From Pseudonocardia sp. DSM 110487 (GTDB lineage: Bacteria > Actinomycetota > Actinomycetes > Mycobacteriales > Pseudonocardiaceae), in the NCBI RefSeq assembly GCF_019468565.1, contig NZ_CP080521.1, positions 7,316,001-7,380,000 of the forward strand: a stretch of DNA of 64,000 nucleotides, written 5' to 3'. Numbering within the stretch: position 1 is the stretch's first letter; the number at the start of each line of letters is the position of its first letter. This document shows, piece by piece, positions 16,445-25,802 of the stretch. The notes under the pieces are model-generated. The model was not told where the DNA came from and made no database searches. It saw nothing but the letters and a program-made list of their open reading frames with translations. The translations under genes and the position numbers were made by a program.

Positions 16445-18313
16445 ATGACGACTTCTCTGGAGTCCTCGGTCGAGCCCGCTCGACCCCCGGGAGTCGGCTC
16501 GGCGGCACGCGGCTGGGGATCGTGGCTCTCCGACCGGACCAAGATCCTCGTCATCGTCGCTGTCGCGATGATGATTCTCGGCAGTCTGCTGGCGCGGTTC
16601 GTCAACAACGGCGGGGGCGAAGCCTCCGTCAACGAGGTCACGATCTTCGGCGCGAGCGGCCACCAGATCAGCGCGTACGTGTACACACCGAGCACGGCGT
16701 CGGCCGCGCATCCGGCGCCGGGCATCGCCATGTGGCACGGGCTGAACAACCAGAAGGAGTACATGAGCAACACCGCGCTGGAACTGGCGCGGCGTGGGTT
16801 CGTCGTCGTCTCGGCCGACCAGACGGGCCACGGCTCCTCGAACGGCGCCAACCAGGACGCCGGCTGCGGCGGCCCTGACACGTTGACCTACCTGCGGAAC
16901 CTCCCCACCGTGGACACGACGCGTGTCGGGCTTGTCGGCATGTCCCAGGGCGGCTTCTGCGCCGCGACCGCGGCGGCGCTGGCCCAGCCGGACGGCTACA
17001 ACTCGATCTTCTACATGGAGTCCGAGCCCAACCGTCCCGGCGACCCGGACATCACTCCATTCACGAACCTCCGCAACATTGCCTACAACATCGGCACCTG
17101 GACCGAGCTCGGCGGGATGATCCTCGTCGGCAAGGGCTCCGATGCCAGCGTCTCACCCGTGCTGCTCCCCCTCTTCGGCACCCAGGAGCCCATCACACCC
17201 GGTCAGGTCTACGGGTCGATCCCCGACGGGACGGCCCGCATCCTCTACACGCCCTGGGAGGAACACGCCCTCTCCACCGACTCCCCGGCCGCGATCGGCA
17301 ACGCGGTCGACTGGATGCAGCAGACCCTAACCGGCGCCTCCGGGCTGGACAGCTCCGACCAGGTCTGGCCCTTCAAGCTCCTCGGGACGGCGGTGGCGCT
17401 GGCCGGAGCGTTCCTGTTCCTGTTCGCCATGGGCGGCGTGCTGTTGCGCACCCGCGCGTTCGCCACGCTGGTCCGCCCGGTGCCGGAGTACCGGGGCCTC
17501 ACCGGTCCCGGCTGGTGGGTCGGCGCGTTCATCACCACGGCGGTCGGGCCGCTGCTCTACCTCGAGGTCTGGAAGAACATGTTCCTCACCCCGTGGATGG
17601 CGCCGAACTCGCTGTGGCCGCAGACGTTCACCAACGTCTACATGGTCTGGGCCGTGCTCGTCGGGCTGATCGCCTGGGCGCTCATCGGGTTCAACCACAT
17701 CGTCTTCACCCGCAAGCAGGGCGCCACGGCGGCCCACTACGGCATCACGGAATCCACCCATGGCCTCGGGCGCACGGCGCTCCTCGTGGTGGCGGTCCTG
17801 GCGCCGGTATACGTCGTGCTGGACGTCGTCGCGGCCGTGTGGCACGTCGACTTCCGCGCGTGGGTGGTCACGCTGATGCCGATGTCGCCGGCCCGGTGGG
17901 ACGCCTTCGTCGCCTACCTCGTCCCCTTCGCCAGCTACTTCCTGGCCCAGGGGATCATCTTCGCCGGCTTCCTCCGGTGGCGGGCGGGCAAGGCCCCGCT
18001 GTGGCAGGAGATGCTGGTCAACTCCATCGTCATGACGCTGGGCGCGCTGGCGTGGATCCTGCTGTGCTACGTCCCGTTGCTGTCCGGTGGCACCATCGTG
18101 TTCGGCTCGGACCCACGCACAGCAACCGCGGCGGGCCTAGGTGGCATCTACTACCTCCCGCTCCTGGTGCTCTGGCCACTCTCTGCGTGCCTCTACACGT
18201 TCTACTTCCGCAAGACCGGGCGCGTCTTCGCCGGCGCCTTCCTCGTGACCGTGTTCATCGTCTGGATGCTGGCAGCCTCCGGGGACTTCGCCATGTGGCC
18301 GATCAACGGGTAG
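16445..18313 (+). CDS. Membrane-anchored alpha/beta hydrolase with C-terminal multi-span domain
   Basis: 622 aa. Start ATG 16445 has GGAGG five bases upstream; the open frame extends far upstream without coding sense. Seen: a transmembrane segment near residues 33-55 (ILVIVAVAMMILGSLLARFV), then an extracytoplasmic alpha/beta hydrolase with GIAMWHGLNNQKEYM, SADQTGHGSSNG, nucleophile elbow GLVGMSQGGFCAA (Ser) and catalytic-His region PWEEHALST. From about residue 310 on there are six or more membrane helices. Such fusions occur in actinobacteria; the substrate is unknown. A divergent TetR-like regulator probably represses it. Confidence 0.85.
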   Translation: MTTSLESSVEPARPPGVGSAARGWGSWLSDRTKILVIVAVAMMILGSLLARFVNNGGGEASVNEVTIFGASGHQISAYVYTPSTASAAHPAPGIAMWHGLNNQKEYMSNTALELARRGFVVVSADQTGHGSSNGANQDAGCGGPDTLTYLRNLPTVDTTRVGLVGMSQGGFCAATAAALAQPDGYNSIFYMESEPNRPGDPDITPFTNLRNIAYNIGTWTELGGMILVGKGSDASVSPVLLPLFGTQEPITPGQVYGSIPDGTARILYTPWEEHALSTDSPAAIGNAVDWMQQTLTGASGLDSSDQVWPFKLLGTAVALAGAFLFLFAMGGVLLRTRAFATLVRPVPEYRGLTGPGWWVGAFITTAVGPLLYLEVWKNMFLTPWMAPNSLWPQTFTNVYMVWAVLVGLIAWALIGFNHIVFTRKQGATAAHYGITESTHGLGRTALLVVAVLAPVYVVLDVVAAVWHVDFRAWVVTLMPMSPARWDAFVAYLVPFASYFLAQGIIFAGFLRWRAGKAPLWQEMLVNSIVMTLGALAWILLCYVPLLSGGTIVFGSDPRTATAAGLGGIYYLPLLVLWPLSACLYTFYFRKTGRVFAGAFLVTVFIVWMLAASGDFAMWPING

Positions 18314-18503
18314 CCCGACAACGCCGCAGCCTCGGTCGTCGCGAGCTCCGCGCGTCCTCTCCTCGGCGTCGGCCTGCCGGGCCTCGGCCGTGAGCGCGGA
18401 GCCGTGGGTGCCGCGGTCCCCGCGCTTGACGGCCGCGAGCAGCAGCGGCGCCACGTCCTGCACCTGCACATCCTCGCCGCCGCCCTCGCCCTGCTTCTGG
18501 GTG

Positions 18504-18527
18504 AGCCCGTCCGAGATTGGACGGGCT
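18504..18527. terminator. Hairpin, probable terminator of the hydrolase gene
   Basis: AGCCCGTCC pairs perfectly with GGACGGGCT across a 6-nt loop. It lies about 190 bp after the hydrolase stop, with no U tract, so it may instead belong to a lost minus-strand gene. Confidence 0.5.
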
Positions 18528-19119
18528 GCTGCCTCTCAAAACGCCAAGGACGTTCGTGCTGGTCAGCGACACTACGCCGCCAGCTACCGCCCAGCAGCTC
18601 ACAGAACATCGAAGCAGGTGAATAGTGTGCACGACCGTCTCGGACACAGGATTGCCCCACGGCGAGCCGGCTGCTGGCACGGTCGTTCCGATCTGGAGCG
18701 CTCGACTCGAATGCGGACCGCCATCCACGTCATCATGTCGATGGATGCCGTCTCGTCGGAACGAGACCGGTAGAGTCGCGGACCACGAAGTCCGTCGGGG
18801 CCGTCGTTGCCAGCCGGCGTAAGCTCGCACGCTGGGCCGTGGCTGCTCCGTGCGAGGGCGCGCAGGCAGCCGGAATGGCGAGGAACCATCTCTCGGGCGT
18901 CGCGGAACTGGTACATCAACGACCGCCAAGGCCTCCCTGCCGTTGACCTCGCACGGGTGGCACGGCGACAGGAACTCCGTCCTGCGCCCCGAGGCCTACC
19001 CGCAGATATCCTTCGCCCGCCAGACCCTCGCTGATCGGACTTGTCGTTGCCAGTTCGCGTACCCGATGACACGCCAGAAACATTCACGCCGCCGGGGAGC
19101 CATAGCGATTGCCATCATG
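18528..19119. other. Gene-poor stretch, no supported gene
   Basis: Both strands contain only short, arginine-rich frames without recognisable domains, ribosome-binding sites or family motifs. A short plus-strand run (HGWHGDRNSVLRPEAYPQ) looks coding-like but matches nothing I know. I regard the stretch as decayed island DNA. Confidence 0.4.
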
Positions 19120-19222
19120 TAGGCTCGAACGTATGGACACCTGCATTGCGCAGGTGTGCCACATCCGGGTGATCAATCCCCCCTCGGACACCAGTTCTGG
19201 TGGAGCTTCACCACTCGGGTGA
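19120..19222 (+). other. Leaderless mini-ORF/hairpin element, copy B
   Basis: Seen: TAGGCT at 19120-19125, seven bases, then ATG 19133 and a 29-aa ORF beginning MDTCIAQVCHIRVINPPSD. The first codons form a hairpin ACACCTGC-ATTGC-GCAGGTGT. Compared with copy A at 13265, the C-G pair in the fourth stem position has become T-A, keeping the stem while changing two amino acids. It lies about 110 bp upstream of the AbrB-like/integrase operon and may be its leader. Confidence 0.55.
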
Positions 19223-19331
19223 CAGTCGGGCGGGCCGGGTGGGCGAGTCGCACACCATGTGGCGCACCTGACCAGCTCGGATCCCGGTCACGCCGCGACG
19301 CGGCGCGCGGCTTGCTTCGGACGATGCCGCG

Positions 19332-19841
19332 ATGAGACGCACCCGCACGCCACCACCGGCCGTCCAGGAGCAGCTGATCGCGGCGCTGCTCCCCGACGTG
19401 CACACCGAACCGCCACCACACTCCCCCGCCCCGCTGCCAACACTGCCCGCACCGGCCCTGCCCACGCCGACCCTGCCCACGTCCACCGACGTCGACGGCT
19501 TGCTGGTCGGGATGGCCCGCATCGACCGCTCCGGCCGCCTCCACGAACGCCGGCTGCTGCACGCGCTGGGCTGGACACCCGGACAGCGACTCGCCCTGGA
19601 CGTGGACCACGGGCTGATCGTCGTGCAGCCCTCCTCCACCGGCTCACACGCCCTGGACAGCCGGGGCGCACTCCCCTTACCCGCGGCCGCGCGCCGCATG
19701 TCCGGCATCGGATCAGGTCCACCGGTCGTGCTCGCTGCCTCGGTTCCCGAGCAGAGCCTCGTCATCCAGCCCGCCGCGCTCGTGGCTCGCCTCCTGGCCG
19801 CCCACTACGCCAACCTGCTGGGCGGGCACGATGATCGCTGA
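19332..19841 (+). CDS. AbrB/SpoVT-like protein paired with an integrase
   Basis: 169 aa. Seen: a proline-rich linker (about residues 30-50) followed by RIDRSGRLHERRLLHALGWTPGQRLALDVDHGLIVVQPS, which has the look of a swapped-hairpin AbrB/MazE DNA-binding domain, and a possible second repeat HALDSRGALPLPAAARRM...VVLAASVPEQSLVIQP. The stop overlaps the recombinase start by 11 bp, so the two are co-translated. It probably regulates or assists the recombinase (inference from pairing). ATG 19332 is used; no strong ribosome-binding site is seen. Confidence 0.65.
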   Translation: MRRTRTPPPAVQEQLIAALLPDVHTEPPPHSPAPLPTLPAPALPTPTLPTSTDVDGLLVGMARIDRSGRLHERRLLHALGWTPGQRLALDVDHGLIVVQPSSTGSHALDSRGALPLPAAARRMSGIGSGPPVVLAASVPEQSLVIQPAALVARLLAAHYANLLGGHDDR

Positions 19842-20856
19842 ACCGGACCGGATCGCCGCGGCGCGCCTCCTGCTGGACCAACTCGGCGTCACCCTCGACG
19901 ACCTTAACCACCCCGACTCGGTCACGTCCGCACAAATGTCGAGCGTGCCGACGCTGGCCGAGTACCTACCGCACGTCATCGCCGCCGCGGGCCCCGGCGC
20001 GAACCGCACCTACGGCAGCTACTGGCAGCGCATGCTCACCGCCTGGGGCGACCGCCGCCTCGACCAGATCACCGCCAGCGACATCGAGGCCATGCAACAC
20101 GCCGCAGCCTCCACCGCCCGGACCCGCCGCAACGGCCGCCACGGCCGCCACGCCGGCGAACACGTCATCGCCGCCGCCCGCGCCATCTACACCCGCGCCA
20201 TCGCCGACAACCTCATCGCCCCCGGCACCAGCCCCGCCCACCGGATCGCCAAACCCCGCCGCCTCCCCAGCACCCGCCGCGCGTTGACCGCGCACGAACT
20301 CGACCAGATCAACACCGCCGCCCGAACCAGCGGCAACGACGTCATCCTCGACGCCCTCCTGCTCCGCCTGCACACCGAAACCGCCTGCCGCCGCGGCGGC
20401 GCCCTCGCCCTGCGCCTGGCCGATCTCGACACCGACAACTGCCTGGTCCAACTCCGCGAGAAGGGCAGCACCATCCGCTGGCAACCGATCAGCCCCGCCC
20501 TCACCGCGAGCCTGGCCGCGCACGCCGCCAGCCGCGCCGCGCTCCTGCCCACCGACCGGCTACTGCGCTACCGCGACGGCCGAGCCCTCACCAGCCGCCG
20601 CTACGACCACCTCTGGCGGCGCCTCGGCCACCAACTGCCCTGGGTCGCCGCCCACGGCATCACCACCCACTGGCTCCGCCACACCACCCTGACCTGGGTC
20701 GAACGCCACCACGGATACGGCATCGCCCGCGCCTACGCCGGCCACACCGACAACACCGGACCCGCCACCACCACCTACATCAAAGCCGACCTCCAAGCCG
20801 TCGCCACCGCGCTGGCCGCCATGACCGGCCAACCACACCCACTCGCCCACCCATGA
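19831..20856 (+). CDS. Tyrosine recombinase (site-specific integrase)
   Basis: 341 aa. Seen: an N-terminal SAM-like/core-binding part (PTLAEYLPHVIAAAGPGANRTYGSYWQRML), then the catalytic domain with Arg in HTETACRRGGALALRLADL, the HxxR box HWLRHTTLTWVERH, His in AYAGHTDNTGP and the nucleophile Tyr in TTTYIKADLQ. All catalytic residues are present, so it looks active. It overlaps an AbrB-like gene upstream. A fragment of the 3' end of a second copy lies at 8606-8698. No tRNA or clear attachment site was found next to it. Confidence 0.88.
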   Translation: MIAEPDRIAAARLLLDQLGVTLDDLNHPDSVTSAQMSSVPTLAEYLPHVIAAAGPGANRTYGSYWQRMLTAWGDRRLDQITASDIEAMQHAAASTARTRRNGRHGRHAGEHVIAAARAIYTRAIADNLIAPGTSPAHRIAKPRRLPSTRRALTAHELDQINTAARTSGNDVILDALLLRLHTETACRRGGALALRLADLDTDNCLVQLREKGSTIRWQPISPALTASLAAHAASRAALLPTDRLLRYRDGRALTSRRYDHLWRRLGHQLPWVAAHGITTHWLRHTTLTWVERHHGYGIARAYAGHTDNTGPATTTYIKADLQAVATALAAMTGQPHPLAHP

Positions 20857-21082
20857 ACGACCGCACGCTCCAGATCACAAACGTCCGACCACCGGGAACA
20901 TCGACGCAGCGGCCCTCCCGTACGGCGGGCGAACCGCCGCCGCGAAACCGAGAAGAGGTCCGATCCGCGCTCGATCCAGGCACCATCATCTGCGTGCAGG
21001 ATCAGTAGATCGATGCCCCGATCACGCCATGAGGCAGATCCACCGCGGCGCGACCTGGTCCTTGCTGGAAGGATCAACGTCG

Positions 21083-21232
21083 TGCCCAAGCCGTTCCCGA
21101 AGAGATTCCGACGCGACGTGATCGCGGTCGCCCGCCAGGGCGAGCAGCCGATCGCCCAGGTCGCCCGGGAGCTTCGGATCTCGGAGTCCTGCCTGTCGCG
21201 GTGACTGAAGATCCCCGACCGCGAGGACGGCG
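21083..21232 (+). pseudogene. IS3-type OrfA fragment with a nonsense codon
   Basis: Seen: PKPFPKRFRRDVIAVARQGEQPIAQVARELRISESCLSR followed by TGA and then LKIPDRED in the same frame. The usual family sequence has Trp at the stop position, so TGG became TGA. The rest of the transposase is missing. A degraded insertion-sequence remnant. Confidence 0.7.
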
Positions 21233-21321
21233 CATCGCCACTGCAACACCGGTCCCCCTGATGCACATGTACGCCACCTTGCACCTCGGCGTCCCCCACA
21301 GCCGTGCCCTCCTCCTCGACC

Positions 21322-21465
21322 CTGCTCGGCTTCGTACACCGCACCGGCTTCCCCGCCGAACGGGTCACCACCTTCGCCGCAGACTGGGACGACGCCCCCA
21401 CGACCTACGCCGCCCGCACCACCAAAGTGGTGCTGCACGACGACCGGATCACCGCCGAGGAGTAG
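21322..21465 (+). pseudogene. C-terminal fragment of a zinc-type alcohol dehydrogenase
   Basis: Forty-seven codons plus stop: LLGFVHRTGFPAERVTTF, then ADWDDAPTTYAARTTKVVLH. This resembles the last part of zinc-binding alcohol dehydrogenases. No start or Rossmann fold remains. It adjoins the IS3 fragment, so the two were probably truncated together. Confidence 0.55.
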
Positions 21466-21540
21466 CGAAGACAGCGTGGAGCTCAGATTCGCGTCCGGAC
21501 GGCTCGTCAGCCCGAATCCGCGAGTAGGTCACAATGGAGC

Positions 21541-22758
21541 TCAGCTGCTCGCGACTGCCATCTGCAGGAGATCTCGACCGATGACGAGGTTGCCCGAGTA
21601 CCCGTTCTGAGCCTTCTGCCACGCCTCGTCGGTCGTGCCCGCGGTCAGGTGATTCAGGACGAGGTTCTTGGCGCCGGCACGCTCGGCGACGTCACGGCCG
21701 ACCTGCTCGACGGTGGTATGGGAGGCGTACAGGTGCTGGCGAAGAGGCAGCCCAGCCTCGGGCGGAAGGGCGGAGGTGAAGGATTCGATCCAGGCGGCGT
21801 CGATGACTTCGTGGACGAGGTAGTCGCAGTCCTGGGCCAGGTCGATGAGGTTGTCGCTGACTGTGGTGTCCCCGGAGATGACGATCGACCCGTCCGGGGT
21901 GTCGAAGCGGTAGCCGAAGGCCGGCGCGGTCGGCCGGTGATCGACGAGGGTGGCGGTGACGCGGACGTCGTCGTCCTCCCACACAGGAATGGGTGTCGTC
22001 AACCGTGGCGGGACGCCCTCGGGGTCGACGTCGGCGATTCCCGTGAGATCGATGTCGTGCACCTCGAAGAGCGACCGCGGGTCGGCCAGGCCCTGGTCGC
22101 GGATGCGGTCGTTCAAGTCCGCGGCGAACGCGCGACGCAGCTGCTCGGTCATGCCGGCAATGCCTGGTCCCGGCCGCTCCGGGAAGACGAGCTCGGGAGT
22201 CGGCCGGTTCGGCGGGAACACCGAAGGGGGAACCGCGCGGTCTCCCGGACCGAACACCTGGATCGGGGGGAGTTCGCGGCCCCTCGCGTTGGCCACTCCG
22301 GTCAGGTAGAGCGACGGCCACTCGGCGATATGGTCGCTGTGCAGGTGCGTGAGAAAGATGCCGGCGAGCTTGGCCAGCGGGTAGACCCCATCTTGGGGCG
22401 AACTGCCCAGGCCGGCCTGCACCAACCGCAGGTTCGAACCCCAGCCCACGTCGACGAGGTAGTAGCGGTCGCCGACCACGATCGCGGTCGAGGTCCCCAC
22501 CCGCTCGGCGGAGGTCATGAGTGGACCGCCGGAGGTCCCGAGAAGGACGAGCCGGGTACGGGCACCGGGATCGCCGATCGTGGCGAGCGTCGTACCGGGT
22601 GCCGCCGCTGCGGACGGAGACGCCCCGCCGGCAGTGGTGCTGCAGCCGGCCGCGGCTGCGATCCCGCCCGCGGCTGCGGTCGCGCCGAGGATGCGCAAGA
22701 AGGAGCGCCGGTCGGCGCGGGGAAGCGAGTTGACGGCGGCTCCGATGGCGTCGCACAC
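21541..22758 (-). CDS. Tat-exported MBL-fold hydrolase, lipoprotein
   Basis: 405 aa from GTG 22758, which has GGAGG close upstream; the frame extends further without sense. Seen: a twin-arginine signal ADRRSFLRILGATAAAGGIA ending in a lipobox (AAGC), then a metallo-beta-lactamase fold with FLTHLHSDHIAEWPSLY (HxHxDH), later SGDTTVSDNLIDLA (Asp), LVHEVIDAAW and SHTTVEQVG, and LVLNHLT. The motif order resembles RNase Z/arylsulfatase-like MBL enzymes; in the envelope it would hydrolyse small esters, lactones or phosphodiesters. It follows a TetR gene in the same orientation. Substrate unknown. Confidence 0.87.
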   Translation of the reverse strand: MCDAIGAAVNSLPRADRRSFLRILGATAAAGGIAAAAGCSTTAGGASPSAAAAPGTTLATIGDPGARTRLVLLGTSGGPLMTSAERVGTSTAIVVGDRYYLVDVGWGSNLRLVQAGLGSSPQDGVYPLAKLAGIFLTHLHSDHIAEWPSLYLTGVANARGRELPPIQVFGPGDRAVPPSVFPPNRPTPELVFPERPGPGIAGMTEQLRRAFAADLNDRIRDQGLADPRSLFEVHDIDLTGIADVDPEGVPPRLTTPIPVWEDDDVRVTATLVDHRPTAPAFGYRFDTPDGSIVISGDTTVSDNLIDLAQDCDYLVHEVIDAAWIESFTSALPPEAGLPLRQHLYASHTTVEQVGRDVAERAGAKNLVLNHLTAGTTDEAWQKAQNGYSGNLVIGRDLLQMAVASS

Positions 22759-22892
22759 GGTTCCTCCAGTGTCAAATGTCGAAAGAATGAATGAAACATC
22801 TGCCGGGCGCGACAGGGCGTGACGCGGCCGAGATGACTTGCGGTTGTGGGGACGGACTACACGTCCGCCATTAAAATCCGAGATGCAACTCG

Positions 22893-23492
22893 TTATTGCT
22901 TGACGTGGGTCAAGTTGGCGGCAGCACGGAACGCGGTGAGCACGTGTCGGATCATCTGCCCGGTAGTGTTCACGTCGATGAAGGCAGAGATGCCACCGTA
23001 GGTGAGCTCGAGGACAATTCCGCCGAGATCCAGCGCATTGACTTGGGGTCCGAGGGAGAGTTTGCGAATCAGCAGGTGGCCGACTTCTTCCCATTGGGTG
23101 GCGAAGAGTTGGCGCTGCCGCTCGTCCAAGGTGCCGTCGCGGCGTGCGCGGCGCAGGAACTCGATGGCAATGATTCCCCACTTTCGCTCCGCAGCGCGGG
23201 CATCGGACCAGCGGACGACGGTGTCGATCACGCCGTCGGGGTCGGTGACATCGCTCAACAGCTCTGCGAGCTGCGTGACGTCCTGGCCCGCGTTGCCTTC
23301 GAGCAACTGCAGGAGGATGTCCTCCTTGGAGGAGAAGTTCGAATAAAAGGCGCCTTTCGAGAAGCCGGCGTCCTCGGCGATGCGTTCGACGGTGGCGCCT
23401 TCGTAGCCGTTTCGCGCGACGACGTCACTCGCGGAGCGGAGAAGTTTCTCACGGGTGAGTGCCTGGCTCTGCTCTCGTGTCAGTCGCGCCAT
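22893..23492 (-). CDS. TetR-family transcriptional regulator
   Basis: 199 aa. Seen: a standard TetR DNA-binding domain (LTREKLLRSASDVVARNGYEGATVERIAEDAGFSKGAFYSNFSSKEDILLQLL) and a helical ligand-binding half. It is parallel to the exported MBL hydrolase (134 bp downstream) and starts 40 bp after the end of the branched-chain-type ABC operon, so it may control either. It carries no acquired-DNA signature. Confidence 0.9.
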   Translation of the reverse strand: MARLTREQSQALTREKLLRSASDVVARNGYEGATVERIAEDAGFSKGAFYSNFSSKEDILLQLLEGNAGQDVTQLAELLSDVTDPDGVIDTVVRWSDARAAERKWGIIAIEFLRRARRDGTLDERQRQLFATQWEEVGHLLIRKLSLGPQVNALDLGGIVLELTYGGISAFIDVNTTGQMIRHVLTAFRAAANLTHVKQ

Positions 23493-23532
23493 GATTCTCC
23501 GTATTCGTTCTCGCGGGGCTGGACAAGCCCGC

Positions 23533-24738
23533 TCAGCTGACGATGCCGACCTTCGTGACGTCGACGATGCCGCCCCGCGGGACCCAGCTCGTGCCGTCGA
23601 ACTCGTGGAGCTGGTACTCGTGAACCACTCGGCCGTTCGCGTCGCCGGTGAGGGTCGCGTCGTTGATCAGCATTGGGTTCTGCACCTGGGAGAGCGAGTC
23701 CCAGGCGGCGAGGAAGCTGTCGCTGCTGACGTCGCCTGCGTTGCGCAGGGCCTCGACGATGGCCGCCGCGAGTCCGTAGCCGGTGATGGTGAAGGACTGG
23801 TTGGCGTCGGCTTCTGGCGCGAACCTGGCCATGTCGGCACGGTACTGGACCAGGGCCGGGTCGTCGTGCACGGCGGGGTTCTGGGGGTCCGTGAACCACT
23901 GGTAGGACAGTGCTCCGGTGACGTTCTGCGCGCCTGCCGGGTTCACGGTGCTGGCGAAGTCCGCGTACGGGCTTCCGATGAAGGTCGTCGGCTTGTAGTT
24001 GATCTGACCCATGTAGGACAGCAGCGCGCCCATCGTTGGCGGCCCGATGGTCGTGACCAGCACGTTGACTCCTGCCGCCTCGAGTTCGGTCACCTGGGAC
24101 GCGACGTCGCCCTGGCCGGGCGGGAGAGTGATGGTCCTCACGGGCTGGATGCCGGCTGCGGCGAGCCCGGCGAGCTGGCTGGCGGCGAAGTCGTTGTTGA
24201 ATCCGAGGAATCCGACGACGGCGCCAGGCATGTTCTCCGTGATGTAGCGGCCCTGGAGCTCACCTTCCCAGGCGATGTCCGGCACGAACGCGCGAGAGTA
24301 GGGGAAACCCGTGACGTCGCCGAGTTCCCTCTCGCCGCCCTGCACGATCTGGGCGACCCGCGCCGCGTTGAGCGGCGGCCGCGCCGCGACGGAGATGCCG
24401 CCGAAGTTGATGACGATCGCCGCGCGGTCGCGCTCGACGAACTGCCTGTTGTTGGACACGAGGCGAGCGGGGTCGAAGGCGTCGTCGGCCACCTGGAAGT
24501 CGATCTGCCGCCCGTTGACGCCTCCCGCGGCGTTCACGGCCTCGAAGTAGGCGGTCGCTCCCGCTGCCGAGGCACCTGCCGATGACAGGGACCCGCTGAG
24601 GGGGTAGCTGGCGCGGATGACGATGTCGCCGGTGCCGCCGGCGTCGTCCGCGGGCGCCGTCGAGCGTCCGGAACATGCGGACAACACCGTGGCGGCCACG
24701 GCCGCCACGGCGATGGCCTTTATCAGGTAGTTCGCCAT
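23533..24738 (-). CDS. Branched-chain-amino-acid-type ABC substrate-binding lipoprotein
   Basis: 401 aa. Start ATG 24738 with AGAGGA upstream. Seen: a lipoprotein signal AIAVAAVAATVLSACSG (lipobox LSAC) and a type-I periplasmic-binding fold typical of LivK-like/Peripla_BP_6 proteins (YPLSGSLSSAGASAAGATAYFEAVNAAGGVNGRQI; DDAFDPARLVSNNRQ). In actinobacteria these systems often import aromatic acids rather than amino acids. Because it closes a gene run that begins with aryl-demethylases, methoxylated aromatic acids are the likely ligands (inference). Confidence 0.87.
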   Translation of the reverse strand: MANYLIKAIAVAAVAATVLSACSGRSTAPADDAGGTGDIVIRASYPLSGSLSSAGASAAGATAYFEAVNAAGGVNGRQIDFQVADDAFDPARLVSNNRQFVERDRAAIVINFGGISVAARPPLNAARVAQIVQGGERELGDVTGFPYSRAFVPDIAWEGELQGRYITENMPGAVVGFLGFNNDFAASQLAGLAAAGIQPVRTITLPPGQGDVASQVTELEAAGVNVLVTTIGPPTMGALLSYMGQINYKPTTFIGSPYADFASTVNPAGAQNVTGALSYQWFTDPQNPAVHDDPALVQYRADMARFAPEADANQSFTITGYGLAAAIVEALRNAGDVSSDSFLAAWDSLSQVQNPMLINDATLTGDANGRVVHEYQLHEFDGTSWVPRGGIVDVTKVGIVS

Positions 24739-24791
24739 TGAACGTCCTCTCTTATCGGTTGAGATCGGCCCGAGCGGCGTGGTCGAGACCG

Positions 24792-25802
24792 CTAGTGCGG
24801 GTTCGTGACCGCCGGGATGTGACCGGCGGTCCGGGTCGCGCGACGGACGAGCGTCGTGAACCCGCCGACGAGCCCGGAGCGTGCGATGGCGAGGGTGATG
24901 ATGAGACCGGCGGCGTAGACCAGTTGCGACCAGTTGCCCGCGGCCTGGGCGCCGACGATGCCCTCGGCGAGTGTGGGGAGGTAGACCACGATCGCGGCGC
25001 CGACGATGGCGCCGGCCCATGTGCGGCTGCCGCCGACGACGCTGGCCGCGAGCAAGGTGATCGAGAAGGTCACCAGGTAGCTGTCCGGCACGGCGATCGC
25101 GATGACGAGTGCGTAGAACGCTCCCCCGATGCCGGCGGCTACCGAGCTGACCGCGAATGCGATGAGCTTGGTGCGGTTGACGTCGACCCCGTTGGCGGCG
25201 GCGAGAAGTGGGCTCGTGCGGACCGCGGACAACGCCCTGCCGAGCCGGCCGGTCACCAGGTTGCGCAGCACGAGGACGGTGAGGGCCAGCACGACGAGGC
25301 TGACGAGGAACCCGAACTGCGCCGTGGTGAGCCCGGTCCATGCCGGGGCCTCGATCGGGGAGCCCGCGAGATAGATGCCGAACGTCCCACCCGTGATCGG
25401 CTCGAGGCGGATGAGGAGAAGCGGGAAGATCGCTGCGACGGCGATGGTGAGCAGCCCGAGGTTGGCACCGCCCATCTTGAGGGCCACGAGGCCGAGGAGT
25501 AGGCCGAACACCAGGCACAAGGCGCCTGCGACGAGGACGCCGGCCCACCACGGCCACCCGTGTGTGGCGACGGGAATGATCGCCGCGTATCCGCCCAGCC
25601 CGAAGATCGCACCGTGGCCGACACTGAGTTGGCCCGAGTGCCCCAGCAGCAGGTTCAGCCCGGCGACCGCCATCGCGAGGGTGAGCACGCGTGTGAGGTC
25701 GAGAAGGTCGAAGTCGGAGACGACGAACGGGATGATCACCCCGACGACCAGCGCGATGGTCCAGGCTGCGGGAACGGCGAAGCGGCGGCGGAGCGTGCTC
25801 AT
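24792..25802 (-). CDS. LivM-like ABC permease
   Basis: 336 aa with about ten membrane spans. Seen: LLGHSGQLSVGHGAIFGLGGYAA and the EAA-like region ALSAVRTSPLLAAANGVDVNRTKLIAFAVSSVAAGIGGAFYAL, both typical of branched-chain-type permease subunits. Start ATG 25802 overlaps the LivH stop (ATGA). It forms the membrane channel with the preceding permease. A longer open frame upstream is a shadow of livH. Confidence 0.88.
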   Translation of the reverse strand: MSTLRRRFAVPAAWTIALVVGVIIPFVVSDFDLLDLTRVLTLAMAVAGLNLLLGHSGQLSVGHGAIFGLGGYAAIIPVATHGWPWWAGVLVAGALCLVFGLLLGLVALKMGGANLGLLTIAVAAIFPLLLIRLEPITGGTFGIYLAGSPIEAPAWTGLTTAQFGFLVSLVVLALTVLVLRNLVTGRLGRALSAVRTSPLLAAANGVDVNRTKLIAFAVSSVAAGIGGAFYALVIAIAVPDSYLVTFSITLLAASVVGGSRTWAGAIVGAAIVVYLPTLAEGIVGAQAAGNWSQLVYAAGLIITLAIARSGLVGGFTTLVRRATRTAGHIPAVTNPH

